Positions 17,373 to 26,410 of a DNA stretch of 64,000 bases are shown here, one piece after another (within the stretch, counting starts at the first letter, position 1; every line of letters begins with the position of its first letter). The DNA is from Sphaerospermopsis kisseleviana NIES-73. GTDB taxonomy: Bacteria > Cyanobacteriota > Cyanobacteriia > Cyanobacteriales > Nostocaceae. Under the pieces are notes generated by a model. That model saw only the letters and a program-made list of their open reading frames with translations. It made no database searches and was not told where the DNA came from. The position numbers were made by a program, and so were the translations under genes. Where the stretch lies: positions 2,368,596 through 2,432,595 of the forward strand of contig NZ_AP018314.1 in NCBI RefSeq assembly GCF_002368075.1, read 5' to 3'.

Positions 17373-18065
17373 CTAAGATTTATGCTGACTAATAGCATAA
17401 TTCATTAAGATAATTTGCTCTGCATGAAATGATGGTGGCATCAAACTATGAATTCTATGATCCAGTCCATCGTGCATCACATCAGTTGGTAAATTAGAAT
17501 GGTCTAAACCTAAAGTGTGTCCAATTTCGTGGGTGATAGTATTAGCAATTAAATTAGATAATTGCTCTAAATTCAAATCAGCACAATAGGAAGCATGAAG
17601 TATTTGATCTATCCGCACAGCAGCAAGATTTGTCACTTTACCAGGACTAAAACTAGCAATTCCTAAATAGTCAACTGGTTGATGATGAAATAGCACCTGA
17701 ACATGAGTAAAGTTTTGCCCCCACTCTCTTTGATCTGGTGGTTCAGATGTTAAAAATAGATTCACACTTCTAAAAGCACTGAACACTTTAGATAAAGCAT
17801 CTTCCATTAATTTTATCAAGGTGCTTTTTTCTTCAATACCGAACAGAATAGCTGAAATATCAACCCAGATGCAATGACGATTTTGGTGTGTATTTTCAAC
17901 AAGTAACCTGCCACAAAATGGACATATTTGCCAATTTGTTTGGATGCGAGAACGGCAACCTTGACAGCGAGGTTTTGCTGGTCTTTCCAGGTTGATCCGT
18001 TCCCAAATCGGAACTTGCAGCTTACGATTTGGTTTTTTGAGATTCAGGCGATCGTAAAGCGACAT
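17373..18065 (-). CDS. Zinc-ribbon metzincin-type metalloprotease
   Basis: A 230-residue protein with an N-terminal zinc ribbon (CQGCRSRI at 34-41, then CPFCGRL near 52) joined to a matrixin-like protease domain. The zinc-binding motif HEIGHTLGLDH has His179, Glu180, His183 and His189, and a downstream VMHDG supplies the Met-turn typical of metzincins. No signal peptide is present, so it is probably cytoplasmic, which is unusual for this clan. It ends a minus-strand run with two TerD genes, only 12 bp from the nearer one, suggesting one operon and a role together with the Ter proteins. Substrate unknown. Confidence 0.85.
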   Translation of the reverse strand: MSLYDRLNLKKPNRKLQVPIWERINLERPAKPRCQGCRSRIQTNWQICPFCGRLLVENTHQNRHCIWVDISAILFGIEEKSTLIKLMEDALSKVFSAFRSVNLFLTSEPPDQREWGQNFTHVQVLFHHQPVDYLGIASFSPGKVTNLAAVRIDQILHASYCADLNLEQLSNLIANTITHEIGHTLGLDHSNLPTDVMHDGLDHRIHSLMPPSFHAEQIILMNYAISQHKS

Positions 18066-18077
18066 TATTCCTTAAAT

Positions 18078-18680
18078 TTAACAGTAGGATTTAACCAATT
18101 CTCCCAAACCATTGACACTGACACCATTGCCAATAGCTGCCATTTTCCATTCATTATTGTGCCGATAAACTTCAGCTAAAATCATCCCTGTCATCCCTTT
18201 GTACTCTTTGCCAGAAAGGTTATATCTAGCCAGTTCTTTGTTGTTAGCTACATTAACCAAACGCACAAAGGCATTTTCAACTTGGCTAAAGTCTTGTTTC
18301 CGGGTAATACATTCGTAAATATTAATTACGAATACCAACTTAGCAATTTCGGCAGGTATGCGGAGTAAATCAATAATAATCACCTCATCATCACCATCAC
18401 CAGCACCAGTTAAATTGTCTCCTGTATGGGTGATTCCTCCTGAATAATGTTGGAGATTACCAAAGTAAATAATATTCCCTTTATCTGTTAATTTGCCATT
18501 AGTATCTAGGCAGATAACAGAGGCATCTAGATCATATTCATGACCACCACCAAAATTACTAAAAAATCCACCTCCAGAACGTTTTGCCACATCCCAACCT
18601 AGTCCACACATCATTTGCGTCAGGCCGGGAGCTTCTTTAGAAAGTGATATTCTTTGTCCTTTCTGTAGATTAATTGCCAT
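18078..18680 (-). CDS. TerD family calcium-binding stress protein (copy 2)
   Basis: A 200-residue TerD-domain protein. Motifs: LQKGQRISLSKEAPGLTQMMCGLGWDV at the start, [37 protein letters not shown] (calcium-site acidic cluster) and an end with EWKMAAIGNGVSVNGLGELV. It differs from its neighbour by an insertion (AKRSGGGFFSNFGGGHE) before the first acidic loop. TerD proteins bind calcium and take part in stress, tellurite and phage-related responses; the exact role is unknown. It lies 24 bp after the other TerD gene and 12 bp before the protease gene. Confidence 0.9.
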   Translation of the reverse strand: MAINLQKGQRISLSKEAPGLTQMMCGLGWDVAKRSGGGFFSNFGGGHEYDLDASVICLDTNGKLTDKGNIIYFGNLQHYSGGITHTGDNLTGAGDGDDEVIIIDLLRIPAEIAKLVFVINIYECITRKQDFSQVENAFVRLVNVANNKELARYNLSGKEYKGMTGMILAEVYRHNNEWKMAAIGNGVSVNGLGELVKSYC

Positions 18681-18704
18681 AATAATTTGCTCCTATATTT
18701 TCTC

Positions 18705-19280
18705 TTAGCTAAAACGATCTAGTAAGGCTTTTAATCCACCTTGATAACCAGAACCTACAGCATTTAAACGCCATTCTCCATCCTTGCGATAGAGTTCGGC
18801 CATGATCAATGCAGTTTCAATTGAATAGTCTTCAACTAGGTCGTAACGAATTACCTCTTGTTTATTTTGAGCATTGACAACTCGGACAAAGGCATTATGA
18901 ACTTGACCAAAATTTTGACCTCTTTCTGCTGCTTCATGTATAGTGACAGTGATAACTATTTTCTGAATATCAGCAGGAACTTTTTGCAAATTAATCTTGA
19001 TGACTTCATCATCTCCTTCACCAATACCTGTTAAGTTATCTCCTGTGTGTTGAACTGATTTAGCTGGATCCGGACTGATCAGGTTGTTGTAAAAAATAAA
19101 GTGATTATCAGAGATGAGTTTTTCATTAGTTCCAAGTAGGAAAACTGAAGCATCTAAATCAAAATCAAAGCCAGTATCCATGACTTTGACATCCCAACCT
19201 AAACCAACAAATACTTCCGTGAGTCCTGGTGCAACTTTTTCCAGTGATACTCGTTGTCCTTTGGTTAGTGATATTGCCAT
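18705..19280 (-). CDS. TerD family calcium-binding stress protein (copy 1)
   Basis: A 191-residue TerD protein, first gene of the TerD-TerD-metalloprotease run. Seen: [59 protein letters not shown] and [19 protein letters not shown]. Both acidic calcium-site loops are intact. The promoter must lie in the long AT-rich region 19281-20617, shared divergently with the ammonium transporter gene. No TerB, TerC or TerY gene is present nearby, so this is a reduced set. Confidence 0.9.
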   Translation of the reverse strand: MAISLTKGQRVSLEKVAPGLTEVFVGLGWDVKVMDTGFDFDLDASVFLLGTNEKLISDNHFIFYNNLISPDPAKSVQHTGDNLTGIGEGDDEVIKINLQKVPADIQKIVITVTIHEAAERGQNFGQVHNAFVRVVNAQNKQEVIRYDLVEDYSIETALIMAELYRKDGEWRLNAVGSGYQGGLKALLDRFS

Positions 19281-20617
19281 GATTAGGGTTACTCCTAAAT
19301 TTTATTTCTCGGTTGATTTTCTAGCCAATTATTGTTATCTGAATTAGACTTTCAGAATATTTAATATTGACAAGAAAAAGTAATATAAATCTGCAATTTA
19401 CTAGCACAAAATCAGACTTTCAGCATGATACAAGATGTCAAATGCTTTGAAAAAATATCAGTACATAAATTTTGCAGCCGGTATTTACAGAATTGTTGTC
19501 AGTACGGACAATGCACAATCTAAAACAATATGACAAACTAAAGTTTACTCTTTGTTTACCTAAAAGCCTAAATTTGGTGCTTAGGTAATGTTACAACTAG
19601 AAATGATGTAACAGTTTTACCTTATTTGTTTATCGTTTTGTTTAATCACTATTAAATAACTTATCTTTTGCTCTGTAATCAGTATTTTTGCGTAATTATT
19701 ACTTTGGGACTAAATTGTATACTTGATTAAATTTGAATTTACATCTCAGGAAATTTACTTAAATAAACAGACATTAATTTAAGATTAATTTAAGATTTTT
19801 TCTGAACAATTGTGGTAAAGACGTATAAACTACTAGATTTAGAGTTCGTATACTATACAAGTATATTAAGTAACTGGTTAACAGTTTTGTTAATCTAGCG
19901 ATCGCCTTCCCAATAGATAAACACTAGCCAAAAATGTAACTTCGTACATAGATCGACTTCTTTGGAAGTGGGGTATCTGGAATACATAATTTTTACATAT
20001 AAAAAATTAATAAATTATTAAGAATTTATATAAATAAATATATTTTACCTTGAGGGTACAGTGGTAATAGGAGAAAATGCCTGTATTACAAAGGATCTAT
20101 CGACATTTCCCTATCCTGTGCAGAAGCATCATTGATATCAAAACCTTAAAAACTGTAATTGAATATACAGAAACCTTAACAAGGTTAACATTATTAAATA
20201 CAAAATCAATCAAACTTATTTGCTTGTGGTTTTATTTGCTGGTGGTTTCACCAACTTCTTCGGAGTTAATTTAATTAATTCCTGGTTATTCTCGTTCTCA
20301 ATAATTAACTATTGAATTAATTGAGTTGTTCCAGATTCAAAACTGCATATTGAGGAGTGAACATCCTTCATAAGAAATAGGGAATTGTTAATAAAAACAA
20401 ACTCCCAAATCGTTTTGGCATAAGGGTTGATGTATCTTATGCTATTCAAAAGATATGTTGTAGCGGAGAACAAAAGCATCTAAAAAATAGAACATCAAAA
20501 CCACGATTTTTCAGATGTATTAGCAAAAACATCATGCAATTACCCTCATGAAATTAACTTAATTTATTAGGGTAAAACCAAAAAATCCATAAAGATTTTC
20601 TACTCAAAAAACCAGCA
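19281..20617. other. Long non-coding region between terD and amt
   Basis: A 1.3-kb AT-rich stretch without a credible gene. A 65-codon frame at 20077-20274 has no homologous features and unlikely composition. The region must contain the divergent promoters of the TerD operon and the ammonium transporter, with a long leader possible for the latter. I looked for a GTA-N8-TAC NtcA box and found no exact match; GTATCTTATGCTAT at 20433-20446 differs in the last base. Confidence 0.6.
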
Positions 20618-22084
20618 ATGAATAAAAGAATGAGTCCCTTACACCGCCTACTAGCACTAGCTATAGGCTCAATGGTCTTTGCAATTTTCGCTCCTACAAT
20701 TGTCCAAGCTGCTGATCCGCCAACATTGGAATCTTTAGCGGACACAACCACAAAATTGCAAATTTCCATTGATACCACCTGGGTAATGCTGACAGGCTTT
20801 ATAGTCTTCTTCATGCAAACCGGTTTCGCAATGTTAGAAGCAGGTTTATTGCGACAAAGAGGAGTAGTTAACGCCTTAGTAGAAAACTTTATTGATCCAT
20901 GTATTACCATCCTCGTTTGGTGGGGTGTTGGTTTTGGGATCGCTTTCGGTACAAGTACGGGCGGTTTTATCGGCACAGATACCTTTTTCCTGAGTCAGTT
21001 ACCCGGTGCTGATGGTAGTTACCCAATGGGCGCACCTGGTTCTACTGCTGCACTTAATACCTATACCTTATTCTTCTTCCAATTTGCCTTTGCTGCTACC
21101 GCCAGTACCATCACCACCGGTTCAATGGCGGGAAGAGCTAACTTTGTTGGTAACTTAATTTACAGCGCCATCATGGGTGCATTTAGTTACCCCATAATTG
21201 TCCATTGGGTATGGAACTCAGAAGGTTGGTTAGCCAAAATGGGTTTCCATGATTTTGCTGGTAGTGCTGTAGTTCACACTGTGGGTGGTTGGACAGCTAT
21301 AGTGGGTGCATATTTAATTGGTCCGCGTCCTGGTCGTCCTGCTTGGGGAACACTCCCACCAGCACACAACTTAGGTTTAGCAACCTTGGGCGGAATGATT
21401 TTATGGTTTGGTTGGTTCGGGTTTAACCCCGGTTCAACTTTGGGAACTGGAAATACTGGTTTAATTGGTTTGGTAACTATCAATACAGCCTTATCTTCCG
21501 GTGCAGGTGCTTTAACAGCAATATTTTTCCAATATACCCGTTCTCAAAAATGGGACTTAACCTATTGTATCAACGGCGCTTTAGCTGGTTTGGTGGCAAT
21601 CACCGCAGGTTGTGCTTTTGTTTTACCTTGGGCAGCAGTATTAATTGGAATCACTGGTGGTATTTTAATCGTTGTTGGTATTGATTTAATTGAAGCAATG
21701 CACATTGATGATCCAGTCAGTGCCTTTGCAGTTCATGGGATCAATGGCATGATGGGTACTATCGCTGTGGGCTTTTTAGGTCAAAAAGAATTGACCATGA
21801 ATGGAAAAGCAGGGTTGCTTTTAGGCGGTGGTTTTGATTTATTGGGTGTGCAAATTTTGGGTATACTGGCGATCGCTGTATTCACTTTTGCTTTTGCCTT
21901 TGTGATGTTTAGTGGACTCAAAGCCATTGATAAATTGCGTGTTCATCCCAAAGGTGATGAAATCGGGATTGATGCTTACGAACACGGTGCAACTGTTTGG
22001 CCTGATGTTTACGCAGTTGAAGAGTTTGTTGAAGAACAACAAAATCATTCTAAAAATCCTCCTATTGGCACATTTGAGGGTTAA
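20618..22084 (+). CDS. amt: Ammonium transporter (Amt family)
   Basis: A 488-residue inner-membrane ammonium channel. It begins with a signal-peptide-like segment (MSPLHRLLALAIGSMVFAIF, cleavage likely after VQAAD) followed by eleven membrane spans typical of Amt. Conserved pieces: MLEAGLLR, the pore region with GSAVVHTVGGW (His near 214), WFGWFGFNPGST, and DDPVSAFAVHGINGMMGT (second pore His near 374). The cytoplasmic tail ends with an acidic EEFVEEQQN. It imports ammonium and is usually induced under nitrogen limitation. Adjacent amt paralogues found in some Nostocales are absent here. A strong terminator hairpin follows 42 bp downstream. Confidence 0.95.
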   Translation: MNKRMSPLHRLLALAIGSMVFAIFAPTIVQAADPPTLESLADTTTKLQISIDTTWVMLTGFIVFFMQTGFAMLEAGLLRQRGVVNALVENFIDPCITILVWWGVGFGIAFGTSTGGFIGTDTFFLSQLPGADGSYPMGAPGSTAALNTYTLFFFQFAFAATASTITTGSMAGRANFVGNLIYSAIMGAFSYPIIVHWVWNSEGWLAKMGFHDFAGSAVVHTVGGWTAIVGAYLIGPRPGRPAWGTLPPAHNLGLATLGGMILWFGWFGFNPGSTLGTGNTGLIGLVTINTALSSGAGALTAIFFQYTRSQKWDLTYCINGALAGLVAITAGCAFVLPWAAVLIGITGGILIVVGIDLIEAMHIDDPVSAFAVHGINGMMGTIAVGFLGQKELTMNGKAGLLLGGGFDLLGVQILGILAIAVFTFAFAFVMFSGLKAIDKLRVHPKGDEIGIDAYEHGATVWPDVYAVEEFVEEQQNHSKNPPIGTFEG

Positions 22085-22125
22085 TAAATTTGATCTTGAT
22101 TTAGTCATCATTTGATAAATAATTA

Positions 22126-22161
22126 GATCCCCGATTTTCTTAGATGAAGTCGGGGATTTTT
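22126..22161 (+). terminator. Rho-independent terminator after amt
   Basis: ATCCCCGA and TCGGGGAT arms form an 8-bp G/C-rich stem with a 15-nt loop, immediately followed by TTTTT. A classic intrinsic terminator for amt. Confidence 0.85.
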
Positions 22162-22279
22162 ATGTTTCACGCAATCTCCGTCAGGAGATCCCGCAGGGTA
22201 GACGCAAAGACGCAAAGGAAGAAAGAAAGGAAAGGTTAGGTTACAATGAGAATATAGAGGCAAGCAACCCAGCTTTATT

Positions 22280-22516
22280 ATGAGTATGAATTTACAAGAG
22301 AAAACAATTGCTCAAATCCAGCAAATGCCAGATTCTTTAGTTAAAGAAGTATCTGATTTTATAGACAGGTTGTTAACTAAATACAAGCTTGAACAAGGAG
22401 AATGGTCTTTTAATTTTGGCGAATCTATTGATACAGCAGAATCTGATTTTGCTGACTATTTATCTAATTTAGAAGATTATGAACAACGTTTGGCAAGTGG
22501 GGAAATTAAGTGGTAG
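22280..22516 (+). CDS. Antitoxin of a MazEF-type pair (DUF2281-like)
   Basis: A 78-residue acidic protein. Its N-terminal half, LQEKTIAQIQQMPDSLVKEVSDFIDRL, resembles DUF2281-type helical antitoxins, and the C-terminal half is disordered and acidic, as expected for a toxin-neutralising tail. It overlaps the downstream toxin gene by 7 bp, a strong sign of translational coupling. The ATG at 22280 is preceded by a weak purine stretch (GAGGCAAGC at 22257). Antitoxin identity is inferred mainly from position. Confidence 0.7.
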   Translation: MSMNLQEKTIAQIQQMPDSLVKEVSDFIDRLLTKYKLEQGEWSFNFGESIDTAESDFADYLSNLEDYEQRLASGEIKW

Positions 22517-22875
22517 ATATCAAAAGAGGAGATGTAGTTCTCTGTGATCTGAACCCTGTTATTGGCACAGAACAAGCAGGAATCAGACCTGTTGTAGTAG
22601 TGCAAATTGATCGAGCAAATGCAGTCAGCCCCCATACCATTATTGCACCATTCACATCAAAAATTAGACGAGCTATTTTACCGTCTCATGTGCTTATTCC
22701 TGCTGGTATTGGTGGTTTAAGCCAAGATTCTGTAGTGCTTTGTGAGCAAATTAGAGTTGTTGATAAATCAAGGATTATCAGATTAATTGGTCACTTGGAT
22801 GATAATTATTTAAATGATTTAGAGATAGCTTTGTGTACTATACTTGGGTTGAATATTGTAAATAATAATGAATGA
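22510..22875 (+). CDS. MazF/PemK family mRNA interferase toxin
   Basis: A 121-residue toxin of the MazF/PemK fold, expected to cut mRNA at short sequences. Seen: IKRGDVVLCDLNPVIGTEQAG, IRPVVVVQ and SQDSVVLCEQIRVVDKSRI with the conserved Arg/Ser/Gln positions. Translation would begin at the GTG at 22510 inside the end of the antitoxin gene; no in-frame ATG lies near the conserved N-terminus. Length is typical and all core motifs are intact. Confidence 0.9.
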   Translation: MVDIKRGDVVLCDLNPVIGTEQAGIRPVVVVQIDRANAVSPHTIIAPFTSKIRRAILPSHVLIPAGIGGLSQDSVVLCEQIRVVDKSRIIRLIGHLDDNYLNDLEIALCTILGLNIVNNNE

Positions 22876-22964
22876 TATGAGGTTGGTGTAGATAGTGAAA
22901 ACCCAACAGCAAAGGACTGGTTAATGTTGGGTTTCCTTACGTCAACCCAACCTACTTTATTAAG

Positions 22965-23468
22965 TTACAAAAATTCCCAAATGCGAATTAGAGAAATACC
23001 AGTCACTTTCTCAAATATAGACACTAAACCTGTAAGAATTAGACTTGTCAAAAATAACTCCATTGATATGTCTACAGATTTTTCTAACCATTTAGGTGCT
23101 TTTTCTGCTAATGTTTTTCTGACAAGATACAAAATGGGAACAACTATCAAGCTTACCCAGCCAGCTATTGTAGCCCATACAATATTGAGAACAGTAGTTA
23201 GAAAAGTAATAAGGCTTCCAAAAAATAAAATCAAGAACCAGTTAATTCCTTTTAAAGTGCCTATTATACCTAAAATTACTAGAGCAGTAATTCCACCTAA
23301 GATAGCACTCAGAATTGATATAACTACATAGGTTGAAAATAAAATGTCAGAATCGTGCAAAATAGCAATAGTTATGTCTAAATTGATACCTAGTGCAAAT
23401 CCCCAAAGCAGACCCTTTGTTAGTTCGCGCTGAAAGTTTATAGTCTCACTCATTTTTAATGCAGTCAA
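22965..23468 (-). CDS. Membrane protein, unknown
   Basis: A 167-residue protein with about four hydrophobic segments (for example TYVVISILSAILGGITALVI and WFLILFFGSLITFL). No family is recognised. The N-terminus METINFQRELTKG is soluble; an alternative start is the inner Met at residue 5. It is isolated: the upstream gene on the same strand is separated by 140 bp. The spacer before it on the right carries an inverted GGGTTG/CAACCC pair at 22898-22950. Confidence 0.6.
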   Translation of the reverse strand: MTALKMSETINFQRELTKGLLWGFALGINLDITIAILHDSDILFSTYVVISILSAILGGITALVILGIIGTLKGINWFLILFFGSLITFLTTVLNIVWATIAGWVSLIVVPILYLVRKTLAEKAPKWLEKSVDISMELFLTSLILTGLVSIFEKVTGISLIRIWEFL

Positions 23469-23608
23469 TATTGGAACATTAAAAACTATAGTGTAAATTA
23501 AGCAACAAGTCTACAAATTTACTATCTGATTAGCTAGGTTTAAGATTCGGTTAAACAATAACCTACTCCTTCTCTCTCTGCGCCTCTGCGCCTCTGCGTG
23601 ATCAAAAA

Positions 23609-23977
23609 TCAATCCACCACATCAAACCAAATAGGCGTTAAATCATCAACATTACCATTATAATTAATAGTAATTTCCTGACCTTCCCGAATATATTTAT
23701 AAGCAATAATCTCTATTATTTGTTGATCAAACTTTTTCACATACAGCGCATTAGGCTGATAAGAATGATTAAAAAGAGACCCATAACCAAGAGCGATCGC
23801 CCCACTTTCTCCATGCCAACCAAAATAATAATTACATAATACCGTATGGGTAATTAACTTAACTTGTTGTTTAGGAATAACAATCACATTGGCGATATCA
23901 ATTATTTCCCCAAGCTCAAAATCCCTCTGAGCAAAAACACCTCTTCCTTTGATTTCTGTATCACGAACTACTAACAT
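23609..23977 (-). CDS. SET-domain protein (putative protein methyltransferase)
   Basis: A 122-residue minimal SET domain. The N-terminal KGRGVFAQRDFELGEII, the central GSLFNHSYQPNALY (the NHS-x-x-PN motif that binds S-adenosylmethionine) and the C-terminal GQEITINYNG (the pseudoknot tyrosine) are all present and in order. SET proteins methylate lysines; in bacteria the targets are mostly unknown, and the eukaryote-like fold is best explained by horizontal transfer or an old free-standing family. No zinc-binding pre/post-SET region is present. It is monocistronic, with a repeat-rich upstream region. Confidence 0.88.
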   Translation of the reverse strand: MLVVRDTEIKGRGVFAQRDFELGEIIDIANVIVIPKQQVKLITHTVLCNYYFGWHGESGAIALGYGSLFNHSYQPNALYVKKFDQQIIEIIAYKYIREGQEITINYNGNVDDLTPIWFDVVD

Positions 23978-24201
23978 AAATCTATTTTGTCTGATCTGTG
24001 AGAATGATGTTTAACTAATCACTACAGATAGACGCAGAGACAATAAAGACAAATTTTTTTCACTTACTTACGGCTGCTATAGTCACTATAAAGTTAATAT
24101 TTAGAGACATCATCAAAATTTCCGTAAATTTTAATTTTTGTTGAGGTTTATGTGAGGAAACTGTGCAAAATTGAGAATATTCATGTTATTATAAATATCC
24201 C

Positions 24202-24675
24202 ATGCTCACGATCATAGGTTGTGGAAATCTCAATCGTAATGACGACGCGGTAGGCGTAATCATTGCCCAACGTTTACAGCAATATCTCGCCGAAAATCCT
24301 CACCCCAAAGTCCGCGTTTTTGATTGTGGTACTGCGGGAATGGAAGTGATGTTTCAAGCGAGAGGAAGTGAAAAATTAATTATTCTGGATGCTAGTTGCA
24401 CAGATTCCCCACCAGGTGCTATATTTAAAGTCCCAGGGAAAGAATTAGAAGCTCTACCCGAACCGAGTTTTAATTTGCATGATTTTCGTTGGGATCATGC
24501 TTTGGCTGCTGGGAGAAAAATCTTTTTAGATGATTTTCCCCAGGATGTGACTGTGTATTTAATTGAAGCTGCAAATCTTGATTTTGGACTAGATTTAAGT
24601 GCTGCTGTTCAACATTCTGCTGATTTAGTTTTGGCAGAACTAATCACAATTATAAGTCAGAATGTGACGGCGTAA
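24202..24675 (+). CDS. hupW: Hydrogenase maturation protease (probable HupW)
   Basis: A 157-residue endopeptidase of the HybD/HyaD/HoxW family, which clips the C-terminus of a NiFe-hydrogenase large subunit after metal insertion. Motifs: IIGCGNLNRNDDAVGV at residues 3-18 (Asp of the nickel-sensing site), DCGTAGME near residue 41 and LIILDASCTDSPPG near residue 60. The conserved His is probably in RWDHALAAG. In diazotrophic Nostocales the likely client is the uptake hydrogenase HupL, and a gene of this kind near the nif cluster is known in Anabaena. HupW rather than HoxW is therefore inferred from context. A TATAAAT-like box lies at about 24190. Confidence 0.82.
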   Translation: MLTIIGCGNLNRNDDAVGVIIAQRLQQYLAENPHPKVRVFDCGTAGMEVMFQARGSEKLIILDASCTDSPPGAIFKVPGKELEALPEPSFNLHDFRWDHALAAGRKIFLDDFPQDVTVYLIEAANLDFGLDLSAAVQHSADLVLAELITIISQNVTA

Positions 24676-24681
24676 CTAATA

Positions 24682-24729
24682 ATCTCAAATCCAAAATCCA
24701 AAATCCAAAATCCAAAATCCAAAATCCAA
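24682..24729. repeat. AAAATCC heptamer repeat
   Basis: Six tandem AAAATCC units fill the space between the convergent hupW and 24730 genes. Confidence 0.9.
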
Positions 24730-25134
24730 CTATGCCCAATCACGGTAAACTGAGAGTTCATCTACCCTCATTTCAAATGGTACAGCATTAGGGTCAGGAG
24801 GACAAACGCGAATTTTGGCACTGCTAACAATACCATAAAGAATACTAGCCATTGGGACGATTTTTTGCAAAATTTTCCAATTGCTAACTTGATCTGGACA
24901 TTCAATTACTAAAGTTAAAGCACTAGCATCAGTCGTCATATACCAACGACAATGAGAGAGTAAATTTTGAATAATGCGATCGCATCCTTGATAAAAGTAC
25001 CGACTAATAGAATATTCTAGCTGTTGTCGCAGGATAATATCTGCTGATGTTGCTTGCATAGGGTGCTTGTCATCAGCATTGAATTCTGATTCTCTTCTGC
25101 TCATTTCGGTTGCTTTTCCTATTTTATTTACCAA
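24730..25134 (-). CDS. Conserved cyanobacterial protein, unknown, third gene of the ank-sagB run
   Basis: A 134-residue soluble protein with no recognised domain. Seen: ILRQQLEYSISRYFYQGC, then WYMTTDASALTLVIECPD and a Pro-rich ICVCPPDPNAVPFE-like stretch (RVCPPDPNAVPFEMRV). It overlaps the upstream SagB-like gene by 11 bp if translation begins at 25134; an inner Met at residue 11 (25104) would remove the overlap. The tight spacing indicates one operon with the SagB-like and ankyrin genes. Confidence 0.7.
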   Translation of the reverse strand: MVNKIGKATEMSRRESEFNADDKHPMQATSADIILRQQLEYSISRYFYQGCDRIIQNLLSHCRWYMTTDASALTLVIECPDQVSNWKILQKIVPMASILYGIVSSAKIRVCPPDPNAVPFEMRVDELSVYRDWA

Positions 25135-26410
25135 TGGCCATTACATAAAGAACATCCTTATTGGTTAGTAGAAATGCTTGGGCTTCATCATCATAAAAAG
25201 CACCAATACCACTACAATCTATTCCCCAATAATTGCAGGATAGATATACTCGTTGTCCGATAAAACCAGCTAATTGCATAGCAGTTTGATAACTCAAATA
25301 ATCGGACACAAAAAACAAAGTTACAGCGCAGTCTTTAGCCAGCGCCTGATGAATACACAAGTAACCTGTTTTTTCACTCAAATCACCCGACTCAATGAGA
25401 TTCCTACCATGATATAAACCGGGTGTCATACCTTCAACACGATGCACCACCGAGTAAATTTCTATTTGCTCAAAATCTTCTGTAGGGATTGGTTGTTGAA
25501 TATCTTGCCAAATTCGCCAATAGATTTCTTGAGTAATAGAATTTCTTTGAAAACGTCGAATAGAACGCCTGTTCCAAACGCTCTCAAAAAACCGTTCTCG
25601 GTGAAAATTAAATTGAGGATGTTCTAGCTTTTGCTGGTGACTAGGTTGCATTGATGTTGCTTGATAAGCATCTTCAATGAATTGATTCGCTTGAAAATAG
25701 TCAGTTCCACAGACAAAAGGAATGGATAACCTTAAACGTCTGACTGGCTTTTCTTGCGTCTCCCCCGATATCACACAACTACTAATAAACTCCTTATTCT
25801 CAAATCCTAAATCAGCATTGAGAGAGAGTTTATCAAAGTCAAAGATTAATTTGATGTTTTTTTCATGAAGATACGCTGAAGCTGCAATAGCGCCCATAAG
25901 GTGTCCGCTATCCAATAAGCAATATCTAATGCTCCTGTCTTGATATTTCCAGCTAGACCTATAATAAACACAACTAACTAAAAAAATGCAGCCGTTGATA
26001 CGTTTATTAGGTATAATATAACTTTCTAACCCATCATCAATTAATTCATAAATCAACGTCAGACAATTATTCTCAACTTCTAGATGGTAGATGCCGTTTA
26101 TAAATCCTTCAACCTCACGAATTTGGATATAAACTTCCGTGGGATATAACGCCCCAGCAGAGGGATTTACCCGGAGTTGATAGGTTTCATTTTTGTAAAT
26201 CTTCTCAAAAGTAATGGCGCTTGTTAACTTGATAAAAGCATGAAATGGATTATTAGGAATTAATTTCACTCGCCGATAAAATTTAGGATAAACTTTAAAG
26301 GCGCGGGGTTGAGTTGATCCATCCACATAATTGGGATTCATTTGCACAGATAGGTAAGAATGCTTGGTAGCCTCATGAAAGGCTATTCCATAAAGCTTAC
26401 TGTGTGGCAT
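25124..26410 (-). CDS. SagB/ThcOx-family nitroreductase-like dehydrogenase
   Basis: A 428-residue flavin-dependent oxidoreductase with two nitroreductase-like halves. The first half has YQLRVNPSAGALYPTEVY (FMN-binding SAGALYP motif, near residue 80) and a dimer-like LLDSGHLMGAIAASAY. The second half has WNRRSIRRFQ near residue 280 (the FMN phosphate-binding RRSIR motif) and YWGIDCSGIGAFYDDEA near 400. SagB-type enzymes oxidise heterocycles in RiPP synthesis, but many stand-alone cyanobacterial copies have unknown roles. Its start overlaps the end of the ankyrin gene by 14 bp, so the two are translationally coupled. No precursor peptide or cyclodehydratase gene is visible nearby. Confidence 0.85.
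   Translation of the reverse strand: MPHSKLYGIAFHEATKHSYLSVQMNPNYVDGSTQPRAFKVYPKFYRRVKLIPNNPFHAFIKLTSAITFEKIYKNETYQLRVNPSAGALYPTEVYIQIREVEGFINGIYHLEVENNCLTLIYELIDDGLESYIIPNKRINGCIFLVSCVYYRSSWKYQDRSIRYCLLDSGHLMGAIAASAYLHEKNIKLIFDFDKLSLNADLGFENKEFISSCVISGETQEKPVRRLRLSIPFVCGTDYFQANQFIEDAYQATSMQPSHQQKLEHPQFNFHRERFFESVWNRRSIRRFQRNSITQEIYWRIWQDIQQPIPTEDFEQIEIYSVVHRVEGMTPGLYHGRNLIESGDLSEKTGYLCIHQALAKDCAVTLFFVSDYLSYQTAMQLAGFIGQRVYLSCNYWGIDCSGIGAFYDDEAQAFLLTNKDVLYVMAIGK

Noticed and set aside
20077-20274. 65-codon frame upstream of amt
   Set aside because: No recognisable features, in a region that more likely serves as promoter and leader.
20433-20446. NtcA-like box GTATCTTATGCTAT before amt
   Set aside because: The last base departs from GTA-N8-TAC and no well-spaced -10 box follows, so I did not annotate it.
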